Source: JANQIO01 sp043513815 (GTDB taxonomy: Bacteria; Pseudomonadota; Gammaproteobacteria; Pseudomonadales; Halieaceae). Taken from it: a DNA stretch of 64,000 bases. Position numbers and translations under genes: made by a program. The stretch lies in NCBI GenBank assembly GCA_043513815.1, contig CP121313.1, positions 1,178,001 through 1,242,000 on the forward strand. The letters are read 5' to 3'. Within the stretch, counting starts at the first letter, position 1; each line of letters starts with the position of its first letter. Positions 6,701-15,377 of the stretch are shown here, in pieces. The notes below the pieces were generated by a model, which worked only from the letters and a program-made list of their open reading frames with translations, was not told where the DNA came from and did no database searches.

Positions 6701-9211
6701 TTAGAAGCTGTAGCGCACCCGGGCGCCGTAGACCTCACCTTCGTCCATCATGGCGGCGTGGGAACCCACCAGTACCGGAACGTCGAAGCTGTAGACCTGC
6801 GCCTCCTCGTCGGTGATGTTGCGGCCATAGACCATCAGTTCCCAGGTGTCCTGGGCGCTGCGCAGTCCGAAGCGCAAATTCACTTTGGTGTATTCATCGG
6901 CCCGGTCGAGGGGGTCCAGGTCGCCCTGGGTTTCGAACTCGTCCGAGTAGTTGGCTTCACCGCTGGCGAAGAACTGCATGCCGTTGTTGAACACGTGGTT
7001 GTAGTCGAAGGTCACTGACGCGGTGTACTCCGGCGCGAAGGTGGTGGTTTCGCCGGACAGGTCGTTGATGGAAGCGCCGGGCTGGCCGGTGCCGCACAGC
7101 GGGTCTGCATCCAGTTGCTGGGCGGTGCACGGCGCTGTGGCGTAGTCGTTGTACTCCGCATCCAGGTAAGCGCCGCTCAGTCCAATCCGCAGCTCCTCGG
7201 TGGCCTGCCACAGCATGTCGAACTCCAGGCCGGAGATTTCTGCCTGTGCCGCGTTGGTCACTGCAAAGGATACGCCCTGGAAGATCGAGGTCTGCAGATC
7301 GTCGTACTCGGTGTAGAAGGCAGCCCAGTTTAAGGTCATGGAACCGCCGAACAGGCGGTGCTTGCCGCCGATTTCGTAGGCCACCACACTTTCGTCGTCG
7401 AACTCGAACTCATCGTTGGGCTGGGTGATGTCGTAGCAGTCCTCCGGAAGCTGACCTGGCGCGCAGGGCCAGGTCGAGGGGATAACGCCGCCGGGCTCGC
7501 CGTCATCAGCAGCCGTGAAGCCACCGGACTTGAAGCCTTCTGAGTAGGACATATACAACATGCTGTCGTCAGTTATATCCCACTGCAGGTTGGCAGAGGG
7601 CAGCAGATCGTCCGTGTCGCGGTCCTCGTTGTAGTCGTAGAGGTAGGTGTTGAAACTCTGCGCTTCGATCAGGTACGCGAAGAAGTTGTCGGTTCGCTGG
7701 TCGATGCCGGTCAGGTCGTCGCTGATAAACTGTCTGCTGCGAACTTCCTTGGTTTCATCCGCATAGCGCAGACCCAGGGTCAGGCGCAGGTCTTCGCGCA
7801 GGTTGAAGGTGCCCTGGCCAAACAGTGCCCAGGAGTCTGTGTCCAGCTGGAAGTTGTGGTTACGTGCCAGCTGGTCGGCCGTGTACAAACCGCTGGTCAG
7901 GAAGTTGAAGAGGCTATTAACGCCCAGCACCTGTTCCACCAGTCCGCCCATGTTGGTGTCGATGGTGACCCGGCGATCAAACTTTACGGAGTTCTCTTCG
8001 TAGTAGGCGCCGGCCAGGAATTCGAAGAATTCGCCGGTCGGTGACGCAATCCGGATTTCCTGGCTCCACTGGTCAAACTCCTGGTCATCATCGCGACCGA
8101 TGAACTGCAGCGGCAGCCAGTCGCAGTCACAGCCGTCGGTATACTCGTAAGCGGAGTAGCCGGTGATGGCAGTGATGGTGTAGTCGTCCATGTAGTAGTT
8201 GATGGTCAACACGCCATTGTCGGTGTCCTGGTCACTGGATTCTTCATACTGGCCGACTGCAACGCCAGCGGCACCCCCGGCGGGACCGAGGTTGTTGTCC
8301 TTGAAAATTTCAAAATCATTGCCGGCGGAAATACCAACACCCGGATAGAAAATATCCGTCAGCGCATACGCAATCTGCGCGAACTCATCCCGATTCGGGT
8401 AGAGCGCGTCCCGCTCAGCCGCGTCCGGGTAATAGGTAACCCCGGAGGCTACCCCGGTGCGGTCCAGGTTGGACTGGCCCCACTTGAAGTTCACGTCCAG
8501 TTGTTCGTTGGGCGACCAGACGCCAGTGAAACGGTAGTTCCATTCCTCGATTTCCGGCTCATCGCCGTTCAGGAACTTATTGTCGACGTAACCCTCGGTC
8601 TCCCGATAGCGACCCGCCAGGCGCATGGCGAAGTTGTCTCCGACTGCGCCGGAAATCATGCCATCTGCGATATAGCCGTCGTTGGTTTCCGCAGACAGGT
8701 CAATTCTGCCGTTAAATTCTTCATCCAGGTCGGGGTTGGCGGTGAGGATGCTGACCGCACCGGCCACCGTATTGCGGCCGAACAGCGTGCCCTGGGGGCC
8801 ACGTAACACTTCTACCCGTTCGACGTCCATGAACGGCGCTCGGTACTGGCGCCCGCGACCCATATAGATGCCGTCGATGTACATACCCACCGATTGTTCG
8901 AAGGCCTGATTGTTGCTGGAGCCCATGCCGCGCATATAGATGTTGGTGCTGACCGGTGCATCGGAGATAAACAGGTTGGGCACAAAATCAGCCAGCGCGG
9001 CCATGTTGGGTATCCCGGCGTCCTGGATTTTGTCGCCCTGCACGGCGGATACGGAGATCGGCACGTCCTGCAGGCTCTCTGCTCGCTTCTGGGCGGTGAC
9101 AATGACTTCTTCCAGAAAAGCCTGGGCGGCCACCATGGGGGCCGTTGTGGCAAGAGCCAGCGCGATTAAAAACGTGGGAACACCAGTGAGCATTCTGATT
9201 TGAACAGACAT
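6701..9211 (-). CDS. TonB-dependent outer-membrane receptor
   Basis: 836-residue outer-membrane beta-barrel that imports a ligand with TonB energy. Seen: signal peptide ending APMVAA at about 29, TonB-box-like EEVIVTAQKR at 34-43, plug domain (about 44-165: LQDVPISVSAVQGD, VEVLRGPQGTLFGRNTVAGAV), then a barrel with repeated aromatic strands and the terminal YGARVRYSF ending in phenylalanine. The EEVIVTAQKR opening is typical of the large family in marine and sphingomonad-like proteobacteria whose substrates are mostly unknown. It is followed by a strong terminator and preceded upstream by an SDR gene on the same strand (about 210 bases away). Substrate cannot be told. Confidence 0.95.
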   Translation of the reverse strand: MSVQIRMLTGVPTFLIALALATTAPMVAAQAFLEEVIVTAQKRAESLQDVPISVSAVQGDKIQDAGIPNMAALADFVPNLFISDAPVSTNIYMRGMGSSNNQAFEQSVGMYIDGIYMGRGRQYRAPFMDVERVEVLRGPQGTLFGRNTVAGAVSILTANPDLDEEFNGRIDLSAETNDGYIADGMISGAVGDNFAMRLAGRYRETEGYVDNKFLNGDEPEIEEWNYRFTGVWSPNEQLDVNFKWGQSNLDRTGVASGVTYYPDAAERDALYPNRDEFAQIAYALTDIFYPGVGISAGNDFEIFKDNNLGPAGGAAGVAVGQYEESSDQDTDNGVLTINYYMDDYTITAITGYSAYEYTDGCDCDWLPLQFIGRDDDQEFDQWSQEIRIASPTGEFFEFLAGAYYEENSVKFDRRVTIDTNMGGLVEQVLGVNSLFNFLTSGLYTADQLARNHNFQLDTDSWALFGQGTFNLREDLRLTLGLRYADETKEVRSRQFISDDLTGIDQRTDNFFAYLIEAQSFNTYLYDYNEDRDTDDLLPSANLQWDITDDSMLYMSYSEGFKSGGFTAADDGEPGGVIPSTWPCAPGQLPEDCYDITQPNDEFEFDDESVVAYEIGGKHRLFGGSMTLNWAAFYTEYDDLQTSIFQGVSFAVTNAAQAEISGLEFDMLWQATEELRIGLSGAYLDAEYNDYATAPCTAQQLDADPLCGTGQPGASINDLSGETTTFAPEYTASVTFDYNHVFNNGMQFFASGEANYSDEFETQGDLDPLDRADEYTKVNLRFGLRSAQDTWELMVYGRNITDEEAQVYSFDVPVLVGSHAAMMDEGEVYGARVRYSF

Positions 9212-9421
9212 GTGGAATCCTCTTTGTACGTTTTATAGTTATTGGTGCTCTCGAGGAGAGAGTTACCCGGCCGGCACAGAGAGTTATTGTTTTTGCTGTT
9301 AGGGCCACCACCCGCCGTGACCATTTTTGGCACGACGTTCCCTTATGGTAGACAACGCAGGCAGGGATGCCTAGTGGAAGCTACCAATTACTGGTTTCGT
9401 GCGTTGCTTGCCGCAGTTGCA

Positions 9422-10210
9422 TCAGTGCGGCATATATTCACCGCCGTTGACGTCCAACTGGGCGCCGGTCATGGCGCAGGAATAGTCAGATGCGAGGAAG
9501 ATCGCCACTTTGGCACAGTCTCCGTCATCGGGGATTGTACCCAGCGGGATGTGCTTCTCCACGTCGGCCCGGGCGCCGGCGGCGCCATCCGGATGGCCTT
9601 CTCCGAGCATGTTGATATAGAACTCTACCGGCGGGCCCCACATCCAGCCCATGAAGGTGGAATTTACGCGAATGTGGTGCTGCCCCAGTTCTGTTGCCAG
9701 GTGGGCCGTGGCACTGGCCAGGGCGGCCTTGGATGCGGCATAGCCCCCCTGGGTGGCCAGGGGTTTGCGTGTCACCATGGTGTTAATCATCACGATGGAG
9801 CCGCCGCCCTGCTGTTTCATGGTGGGCACGACGGCCAGGGTCAGCTGCAGGGTGCCGAACAGGTTGACGTCCAGGGCGTCGCGCCAGCCGTCAAAGTTGG
9901 CCTGTTCAATCGGTTCGAAGCTGCCAGGGTTGTAGGCGGAGTTGATGAGCGCGTCGATGCGACCGAACTCGGCGAGCGTCGCATCCACCAGCGCCTGGCA
10001 CTGCTCGGGCTTGCTGATATCGGTGGGCACCTTCAGTACCGGATTATCGAGACCGGCCGCGCGAATTTCCTGCTCCGAGCCATCCAGCTTCTCGGGAGTA
10101 CGCGCGGCGATCACCAGGCTGGCCCCCTGCAGGGCAGCTTCCATGGCCAGCTCGCTGCCCAATCCGGGTCCGATACCTGAAACGATCACTACCTTGTCTT
10201 TGAGCAGCAT
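9422..10210 (-). CDS. Short-chain dehydrogenase/reductase (SDR)
   Basis: NAD(P)-dependent oxidoreductase of the classical SDR fold, 262 residues. Seen: cofactor motif S-G-I-G-P-G-L-G at 11-18 (family usually TGxxxGIG), N90-S-A-Y where NNAG is usual, and the catalytic Y157-A-A-S-K161. The usual catalytic serine region reads MINTMV, so Thr144 probably stands in for Ser. AGGAAGG lies before the ATG. It is transcribed towards the TonB receptor gene, with a 210-base gap in which I see no further gene. Substrate unknown; neighbouring SnoaL and TonB genes suggest a hydrophobic ring compound, but that is only context. Confidence 0.9.
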   Translation of the reverse strand: MLLKDKVVIVSGIGPGLGSELAMEAALQGASLVIAARTPEKLDGSEQEIRAAGLDNPVLKVPTDISKPEQCQALVDATLAEFGRIDALINSAYNPGSFEPIEQANFDGWRDALDVNLFGTLQLTLAVVPTMKQQGGGSIVMINTMVTRKPLATQGGYAASKAALASATAHLATELGQHHIRVNSTFMGWMWGPPVEFYINMLGEGHPDGAAGARADVEKHIPLGTIPDDGDCAKVAIFLASDYSCAMTGAQLDVNGGEYMPH

Positions 10211-10306
10211 GGGCGCCTTCCTGTTTTGATGTATTTATTGTTAGTCTGCGGAACGTTGCTTTACCTGTGATCTCGAACAACGACCTGGCACAAGGATAAG
10301 AAAACA

Positions 10307-10669
10307 ATGGATGCGCTCCTAGACTGGTTGCCCCGGGTGGGGGCTCTGCTGCAGCTAATGATTGGAATGGTGGGTTTCTTTAAACCGCGGGCCTTCACCG
10401 AGCAGCTGCAGATTGCCATGAACAGCCCCATGGCCGTGTCAGAAGTGCGGACGGTCTTCGGCGGCCTCAACCTGGGCGTAGCACTGGCGGCCCTGTTGAT
10501 GCACGAGCCAGTGGTCTACATGGCCCTCGGCGTGGCCTGGTTCTTCGGCCTGCTGGCGCGCTTCTACTCCATGGCAGTCGACAAGACCGGACTCAAGAGC
10601 AGCGCACCCGGGATTGCCGTGGACGCGGTGCTGTCGTTTCTCTATCTGTCGGGGCTGTTTTTCAGCTAG
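10307..10669 (+). CDS. Small four-helix membrane protein (DUF4345-like)
   Basis: 120 residues with four hydrophobic helices (about 8-26, 47-64, 67-88, 99-119) and a conserved-looking EVRTVFGGLNLGVA segment between helices one and two, which recalls the DUF4345 group of small membrane proteins. No catalytic motif is visible and function is unknown. AAGGATAAG precedes the ATG. Its stop codon overlaps that of the convergent gene at 10666-11100: the four bases CTAG read TAG on both strands. Confidence 0.75.
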   Translation: MDALLDWLPRVGALLQLMIGMVGFFKPRAFTEQLQIAMNSPMAVSEVRTVFGGLNLGVALAALLMHEPVVYMALGVAWFFGLLARFYSMAVDKTGLKSSAPGIAVDAVLSFLYLSGLFFS

Positions 10670-11100
10670 CCCTCAGTGCCGGGGTACAGGCCACCCGCCA
10701 CTACCAGCGGCTGGTCCTGATTCCATAACACGTTCAGATGTCGATGGGTGAATAGCGCCTGACGGTCGCGCAGGATGATGCGGTCTTCGTAGCGGATGCC
10801 CACTTCCCACTTCCACTCCCGGCCCTCGTGCTCGTAGATATGGGCGGCGATACAGTAGGCTTCGCCACGGTAGCTGCCCTCCGACCACTCCCCGAACACG
10901 TTGCCGACCATGTGCATGGTGACGCGGAAGTTGTGCAGCAGTTCCAGTTGCTCGGCGAACTGGGCCAGATCGTCACACTGGAATAACGGCGAGGACACCT
11001 GTACATCCTCGGTCATGATTTCGGCCAGTCGATCGAAGCTGCGGTCGTCGATGAAGCGCGCGTAGTTCACGGCCAGTTGGCGCGGGGCGTCGAGGTCCAA
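10666..11100 (-). CDS. SnoaL/NTF2-like fold protein
   Basis: 144-residue protein of the cone-shaped alpha-beta NTF2-like superfamily (SnoaL-like; ketosteroid isomerases, polyketide cyclases and dioxygenase small subunits share this fold). Seen: N-terminal helix LAVNYARFIDDRSFDRLAEI, TEDVQVSSP strand, then MHMVGNVFGEWSEG and RYEDRIILRDRQALFTHR. The start is a TTG: no in-frame ATG lies near, but AAAGGAGG sits eight bases upstream of this TTG, which decides it. Function within the fold is not determinable; an isomerase, dehydratase or ligand-binding role is possible. Confidence 0.78.
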   Translation of the reverse strand: MDLDAPRQLAVNYARFIDDRSFDRLAEIMTEDVQVSSPLFQCDDLAQFAEQLELLHNFRVTMHMVGNVFGEWSEGSYRGEAYCIAAHIYEHEGREWKWEVGIRYEDRIILRDRQALFTHRHLNVLWNQDQPLVVAGGLYPGTEG

Positions 11101-11160
11101 GTGGATGTCCTCCTTTATTGTTATCCTTTGCGAATGTAGCAGAGGAAAGGAGGGTGCACC

Positions 11161-11442
11161 ATGGAGACGCTAGGCGAGCAGGAACTGGCCGCAGGGCTCG
11201 CGGGCCTGCCCGAGTGGCAACGCGAGGGCGATGGCATCGAGCGCAGCTTCAGCTTTGACGACTTCGTGGCCGCCTTCGGGTTCATGAGTTCAGTGGCGCT
11301 GCTGGCGGAGCGGGCCAATCATCACCCGGAATGGTCCAACGTCTACAACCGTGTGCATATCCGGCTTACTACCCATGATGCCGGTGGCCTGACCCGACGC
11401 GACCTCGACCTCGCCAGTGAAATCGACCAGCTTTTGCGCTAA
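11161..11442 (+). CDS. phhB: 4a-hydroxytetrahydrobiopterin dehydratase (pterin-carbinolamine dehydratase)
   Basis: Recycles the pterin cofactor of aromatic amino-acid hydroxylases by dehydrating 4a-hydroxy-tetrahydrobiopterin. Seen: the family signature ERANHHPEWSNVYNRV followed by a histidine (HIRLTTHDAGGLTRRD), that is H-H-P-x-W with the downstream H and D; 93 residues is the standard length. A strong AGGAGG ribosome site lies seven bases before the ATG. No phenylalanine hydroxylase gene (phhA) is nearby, so its partner enzyme must be elsewhere, or it serves another role. Confidence 0.93.
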   Translation: METLGEQELAAGLAGLPEWQREGDGIERSFSFDDFVAAFGFMSSVALLAERANHHPEWSNVYNRVHIRLTTHDAGGLTRRDLDLASEIDQLLR

Positions 11443-11475
11443 CGTATGGCTTCAACGATTTGCCGGAGAGGCGCT

Positions 11476-11820
11476 GTGAAGCTGCTCCTTGAGTCTACCG
11501 ACCGCATTATGTTGCTGGAGAAAGCTGCCCTGTTGAAGGCCAGCGGTATTCCGGTACATCTTGAGGAAGTGGCTCATCCCGGCGCCATCCCCTGCCACCT
11601 CTACGTCGTCTTTGACCGCCATCTGGATGATGCCAGGGCAGTCCTGCACGACGGCGCGCATCCAGTGGCCGAGCCGGTGTTCGACGAAGAGTGGGAAGGC
11701 ATTGCCGCTGAGTTGCGGGACTACAAGCTGTCGCTGGGCAACACCCTGCTGGAAAACCTGTTTCTCGCCGTGGTGGTAATTATGGGCGTCGGTTACGTCG
11801 CTTCGCGGACCTTCGACTAG
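11476..11820 (+). CDS. DUF2007-like small membrane-anchored protein
   Basis: Start set at the GTG preceded by GGAGAGG; the in-frame ATG at 11446 lacks a ribosome site. The 114-residue product opens MKLLLESTDRIMLLEKAALLKASG, the pattern of DUF2007 putative signal-transducing domains (movement from a loop to a helix that fits AAGIP-type turns, here SGIPVHLEE), followed by a link and one C-terminal membrane helix (about 87-106). It follows phhB by 33 bases and is probably cotranscribed. No biochemical role is known for the family. Confidence 0.72.
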   Translation: MKLLLESTDRIMLLEKAALLKASGIPVHLEEVAHPGAIPCHLYVVFDRHLDDARAVLHDGAHPVAEPVFDEEWEGIAAELRDYKLSLGNTLLENLFLAVVVIMGVGYVASRTFD

Positions 11821-11939
11821 GGCCGCGCCCCAGCCAGCGCTCACTGCGCACTATTTACGCCCACCCCGGCGGCCTGTGCGAGATTTTCGACGCCGATTCC
11901 CTTACAATGCGCGCGCCTGAATTTTCCTATGGAGTGAGT

Positions 11940-12578
11940 ATGTATAGCGATCGCAACTTCAACCGTTGGCGCCGTCACCCCTGGCACGGTCTACGTGCCC
12001 GCCGCGACGATGCCCCCGAAGACGTGGTACAGGTCTTTGTCGAAATGACCCCTGCCGACACCGTCAAATACGAGCTGGACAAGAATTCCGGCTTCATGAT
12101 GGTCGACCGTCCCCAGCGCACTACCTCCAGTCCGCCGGCTCTGTATGGGTTCATTCCACGCACTTACTGTGACAAGGAAGTGGCCAGTCGCTGCCCGGAT
12201 GTCGATGTCGCCGACCAGGACCCGCTGGATATCTGCGTTTATTCCGAGCGCCATATTACCCGCGGTGACATTCTGCTCAACGCCCGCGTGGTGGGCGGCA
12301 TCCAGATGATTGACGGCGGCGAGGCCGACGACAAGATCATCGCGGTGCTGGAAAACGACAATATCTGGGGTGATGTTCGCGACATCAGCGACCTGCCGCC
12401 GATCAAGATCGAGCGGCTGCAGCATTATTTCACCACCTACAAGATGGAGCCCGGCAAGGACCTCAACATCAAGGTGGACTTTGTCTACGACCGCGAAGAA
12501 GCCCTCAAAGTCATTGCCGCGGCCGAGAAAGACTACTGGGCCAATTTCGAAGCGCTGCACGCCGAAGCGCGCAAGTAG
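11940..12578 (+). CDS. ppa: Inorganic pyrophosphatase, family I
   Basis: Soluble metal-dependent enzyme splitting pyrophosphate to phosphate. Seen: KYELDKNSG near residue 43, YGFIPRTYCDKE around 71-82, and the metal-binding DQDPLDICVYSE (D-x-D-P-x-D) at about 97-108. The start at 11940 is chosen because GGAGTG lies just before it; an upstream in-frame ATG at 11907 has none. At 212 residues it is longer than the E. coli enzyme, with an N-terminal WRRHPWHGL stretch and an extended C-terminal helix, as in the larger subgroup of the family. A hairpin terminator follows. Confidence 0.93.
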   Translation: MYSDRNFNRWRRHPWHGLRARRDDAPEDVVQVFVEMTPADTVKYELDKNSGFMMVDRPQRTTSSPPALYGFIPRTYCDKEVASRCPDVDVADQDPLDICVYSERHITRGDILLNARVVGGIQMIDGGEADDKIIAVLENDNIWGDVRDISDLPPIKIERLQHYFTTYKMEPGKDLNIKVDFVYDREEALKVIAAAEKDYWANFEALHAEARK

Positions 12579-12600
12579 CCTCCCGACAGGGCTCGATACA

Positions 12601-12632
12601 CCAGCACCGGCCGTCCGGTCGGTGCTGTTTTT
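12601..12632 (+). terminator. Rho-independent terminator after ppa
   Basis: AGCACCG at 12603-12609 pairs with CGGTGCT at 12620-12626, with additional inner GC pairing, followed by GTTTTTA (T run 12628-12632). It sits 24 bases after the ppa stop. Confidence 0.8.
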
Positions 12633-12745
12633 ATCCCTTCAATAACGGCCTGCGGCCCTGGAGCCGATTCCGTTGTATTACCCTATGGGCTGCCGTATGT
12701 TGGTGTCCATGAACCCCTCAAGTCCACTGCAATAGCAGTCACTTC

Positions 12746-13681
12746 ATGAAAGCGATTCGCGTTGCCGACGGCAAGCCCGACCTCGTTGATGCGCCCGCGC
12801 CGGCGGGCGAGGGCGTGCTGGTCAATATCGTTGCCTCCTCTATTTGTGGCTCAGATCTGCACATGCTGGATCTTGGGCTGCTGGACGCGCGTATCCCGGG
12901 CCACGAATTCGCGGGCTTCACACCGGACGGCACTGCGGTAGCGGTAGAACCCACTCTGGGCTGTGGTCAGTGCCCGGCCTGCGGCGAAGGCTACAACAGC
13001 CACTGCGCCGAGGGCTTCAAATTACTGGGCCTGGCGCGCGACGGCGGTATGGCGGAACAGGTGCTGGCACCCGCCAACAACCTGGTAGCGCTGCCCACCG
13101 GACTCGATGTGCGGCTCGCGTCCCTGGTGGAACCGCTGGCCGTAGCCCTGCACGGCCTCGACCGGGCGCGGGTGCGGGAAGGTGAAAAAATCCTCGTCAT
13201 CGGCGGCGGTCCGGTCGGCCTGGCCGTGGTGGCCGGCCTGAATGGGCGTGGCCTGGCCTGCGACGTGGCTGCGCGCTATCCGCATCAGCAGTCCGCTGCC
13301 GAAACCCTCGGCGCTGCACTGGAGGTGCACGACGGCTACGATGTGGTGATTGATGCCGTGGGCACCGAGGGCAGCCTGAAGGAAGCCGTCCAACGTCTGC
13401 GCCCCATGGGCCGCATCGGCCTGGTGGGCAGTTTCTGGGAGCCCACCCCCCTGGACGGGCTGTTCTGCCTCAAGGAAATCGAACTGCTTCCCGCCAATAC
13501 CTATGTCTGCAAAAGCCCGCAGCGCAACTTTGAGGAGGCGGGCAAGTTACTGCACGGACGCCCGGGGATCGCCGCGGCGCTGGTGACCCATCGATTCCCG
13601 CTGGACGCGGTGGACGAGGCCTTTGCCACCGCTCGCGATCGTTCCGCCGGCGCTATCAAGGTGGTGTTCGACGTGGCCTAG
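12746..13681 (+). CDS. Zinc-dependent alcohol dehydrogenase, MDR superfamily
   Basis: Medium-chain NAD(P)-dependent dehydrogenase. Seen: catalytic zinc ligands C34 (SSICGSD) and H53-E54 (PGHEFAG), the four structural-zinc cysteines C73, C76, C79 and C87 (CGQCPACGEGYNSHC), and the Rossmann motif GGGPVGLAVV around 152-161. At 311 residues it is shorter than the usual 340-350 because the nucleotide domain is trimmed (only one Rossmann segment of ordinary length, with ARYPHQQ replacing the acidic end of beta-2; the Arg suggests NADP preference, inferred). Substrate unknown; resembles threonine/sorbitol-type polyol dehydrogenases. Single gene with no clear ribosome site. Confidence 0.9.
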   Translation: MKAIRVADGKPDLVDAPAPAGEGVLVNIVASSICGSDLHMLDLGLLDARIPGHEFAGFTPDGTAVAVEPTLGCGQCPACGEGYNSHCAEGFKLLGLARDGGMAEQVLAPANNLVALPTGLDVRLASLVEPLAVALHGLDRARVREGEKILVIGGGPVGLAVVAGLNGRGLACDVAARYPHQQSAAETLGAALEVHDGYDVVIDAVGTEGSLKEAVQRLRPMGRIGLVGSFWEPTPLDGLFCLKEIELLPANTYVCKSPQRNFEEAGKLLHGRPGIAAALVTHRFPLDAVDEAFATARDRSAGAIKVVFDVA

Positions 13682-13785
13682 CCGTCGCATTGGTGGGAGT
13701 TGGCGGCTAGCGCGCTGCAGGACGGTATTCGACAACAACATTCGATAACAGCATTTGATAACGACGTTGATCAGGGAGACACGCA

Positions 13786-14094
13786 ATGATCGTGGTAATT
13801 GCCGAGGTTCGGGTAGGGGCGGGGGCGGTAGACGCTTTGCGGGATGCCATCGCTGTGATGGAGACGGAAAGTCGCAAGGAGCCGGGCTGTCACCGCTACG
13901 CCTTCTCCACGGATATCAGTGACCCCACTCTGGTGCGCATCACCGAGCTGTGGGAGAGCGCTGAAGATCTCAACAAACACTTCACCACACCGCATATGGC
14001 GACCTTCGGGGCCGCCATGGGCAGCGCCGAGATCCTGTCCATGGACGTCTCTGCCTACGAACTGGGTGAGCCGGTTCCTATGCCGGGTGGCTAG
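13786..14094 (+). CDS. ABM-domain protein (putative quinol monooxygenase)
   Basis: 102 residues of the dimeric alpha-beta-barrel ABM (antibiotic biosynthesis monooxygenase) family. Seen: MIVVIAEVRVGAGAVDALRDAI, EPGCHRYAFSTDISDP, then ITELWESAEDLNKHFTTPHM, which is the usual order of family motifs (ExGC, ExWxSxxxxxxHxxxxH). Such proteins oxidise quinols without cofactor or protect against reactive metabolites. AGGGAGA precedes the ATG. The stretch 14095-14266 that follows holds no gene I can support. Confidence 0.87.
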   Translation: MIVVIAEVRVGAGAVDALRDAIAVMETESRKEPGCHRYAFSTDISDPTLVRITELWESAEDLNKHFTTPHMATFGAAMGSAEILSMDVSAYELGEPVPMPGG

Positions 14095-14266
14095 CCCGCC
14101 TATTGCGGCAGTTGCCTGATAGCTCGCGCAGGGCGTGCGAGAACCAGCGAAATACAGGCAAGCGACATTGGTTGCAATCTGTACCGAGCACAGGACTGGC
14201 CGTTAGCCTGCCCTGTAAAGCGGGAACAAGCATTTGGCCAGCGTACTGGTGCAATATGCGGGCTCG

Positions 14267-15340
14267 TTACACCACCAATTGCGCAGCGCCGGTAATTCGC
14301 GGCAGGTCGAGCACGGTGGCAATACCGGGTTCGGCAGCACAGACGCCGGGAATCGCATTCACCACCCAGCTGGCCGCCGTGGCGTTGCCGCCGCCAGCAG
14401 CGCCGGGCTCGCAGGCATCCTCAGCGTGGAGGCTGACGGTTAGTGTGGGTGTGCCGGTAACGATGACCTGGTGGCAGCCGCGGCCCTCCGGCGGATAGGG
14501 CCAGTCGGTGGCGCAGTTGTCGTCGATCCGGGTGACGTGCTCGACGACGTAGCGCGGCAGCCCATCGCTGATGCCCCGCGCCTCGAAACGGAAGGCCCCC
14601 TGGGTGCCGGCTTCGAACAGGCCCATGCCGGGTACCTCGACATCTCGCTCCAGGGGGCGGCGCTCGACGCTGACCTCCACCCGTTCAACCGGTGCATCCA
14701 GCGCATCGCCCACCAGGCGCAGCATGGGCCCCCAGACCAATTCGATGGCAAAGTCGTGGAGCATGATGGGCAAGTTGTCCATGCTGGCGCCAAAGCCGAT
14801 GACTTCCCGTACCACCTGCGGTTGGTCGTATAGCGCATAGTTGAAGATTTCGCGGGCGCGAATTTCTCGAATCTCCGCTACGGCACCGCTCAATACCGCC
14901 GGCAGCATGTCCATGGCCCAGCCGGGATCAATGCCGGATACAAACAATGAACTGCCACCTTCACGGCAGGCGGCTTCCACCGGGGCCAATACCTCGCCGG
15001 GGCTGGATCCGGGATGCAGGAAGGCGTAGAACCCCGTAGCCACTACGTTGACGCCGGCGCTCAGGCAGGCCAGTAGGTCACGCTGGGCTTCGTCCGGGCG
15101 AATGTCGGCATTGGCGGCATAGACCAGGGCGTCGGGCTTGCTGGCCAGTACCGCCTGCCAGTCGTCTGTTGCATTGATCCCGATCGGGTCGATGCCGGCC
15201 AGGACGCCGGCATCCTGGCCTACTTTTTCCGGGGCGGCGACGATGACAGCGGCAAGCTCCAGTTCACTGTGTGACTGTACTGCGCGTATGGCCGGCCGGC
15301 CCACATTGCCCGTTCCCCAGACTGCGACTTTCAAACTCAT
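14267..15340 (-). CDS. NAD(P)-binding dihydrodipicolinate-reductase-like oxidoreductase
   Basis: 357 residues. Start at the ATG beginning MSLKVAVWGTGNVGRPAIRA because it puts the Rossmann GxGxxG at residues 9-14; longer readings add only sequence from the adjacent gene. The N-terminal domain is that of dihydrodipicolinate reductase and 2,4-diaminopentanoate dehydrogenase-type enzymes (VVATGFYAFLHPG, SLFVSGIDPGWAMDMLP), followed by a substrate domain ending in GTPTLTVSLHAE and a proline/alanine tail. It is not the lysine-pathway DapB, which is about 270 residues. A hydrophobic or amino-acid-derived substrate is possible; I cannot name it. Confidence 0.82.
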   Translation of the reverse strand: MSLKVAVWGTGNVGRPAIRAVQSHSELELAAVIVAAPEKVGQDAGVLAGIDPIGINATDDWQAVLASKPDALVYAANADIRPDEAQRDLLACLSAGVNVVATGFYAFLHPGSSPGEVLAPVEAACREGGSSLFVSGIDPGWAMDMLPAVLSGAVAEIREIRAREIFNYALYDQPQVVREVIGFGASMDNLPIMLHDFAIELVWGPMLRLVGDALDAPVERVEVSVERRPLERDVEVPGMGLFEAGTQGAFRFEARGISDGLPRYVVEHVTRIDDNCATDWPYPPEGRGCHQVIVTGTPTLTVSLHAEDACEPGAAGGGNATAASWVVNAIPGVCAAEPGIATVLDLPRITGAAQLVV

Positions 15341-15377
15341 CCATTTACTCCTGCCCAAGCCTGCAGTGTACCGCCCC

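Noticed and set aside
9242..10180. Long plus-strand frame opposite the SDR gene
   Set aside because: Antisense shadow of a GC-rich coding region; no family pattern. The same applies to long antisense frames at 2076-2861, 4218-5198, 23226-24191, 48406-49563, 49545-50540 and 50888-51886.
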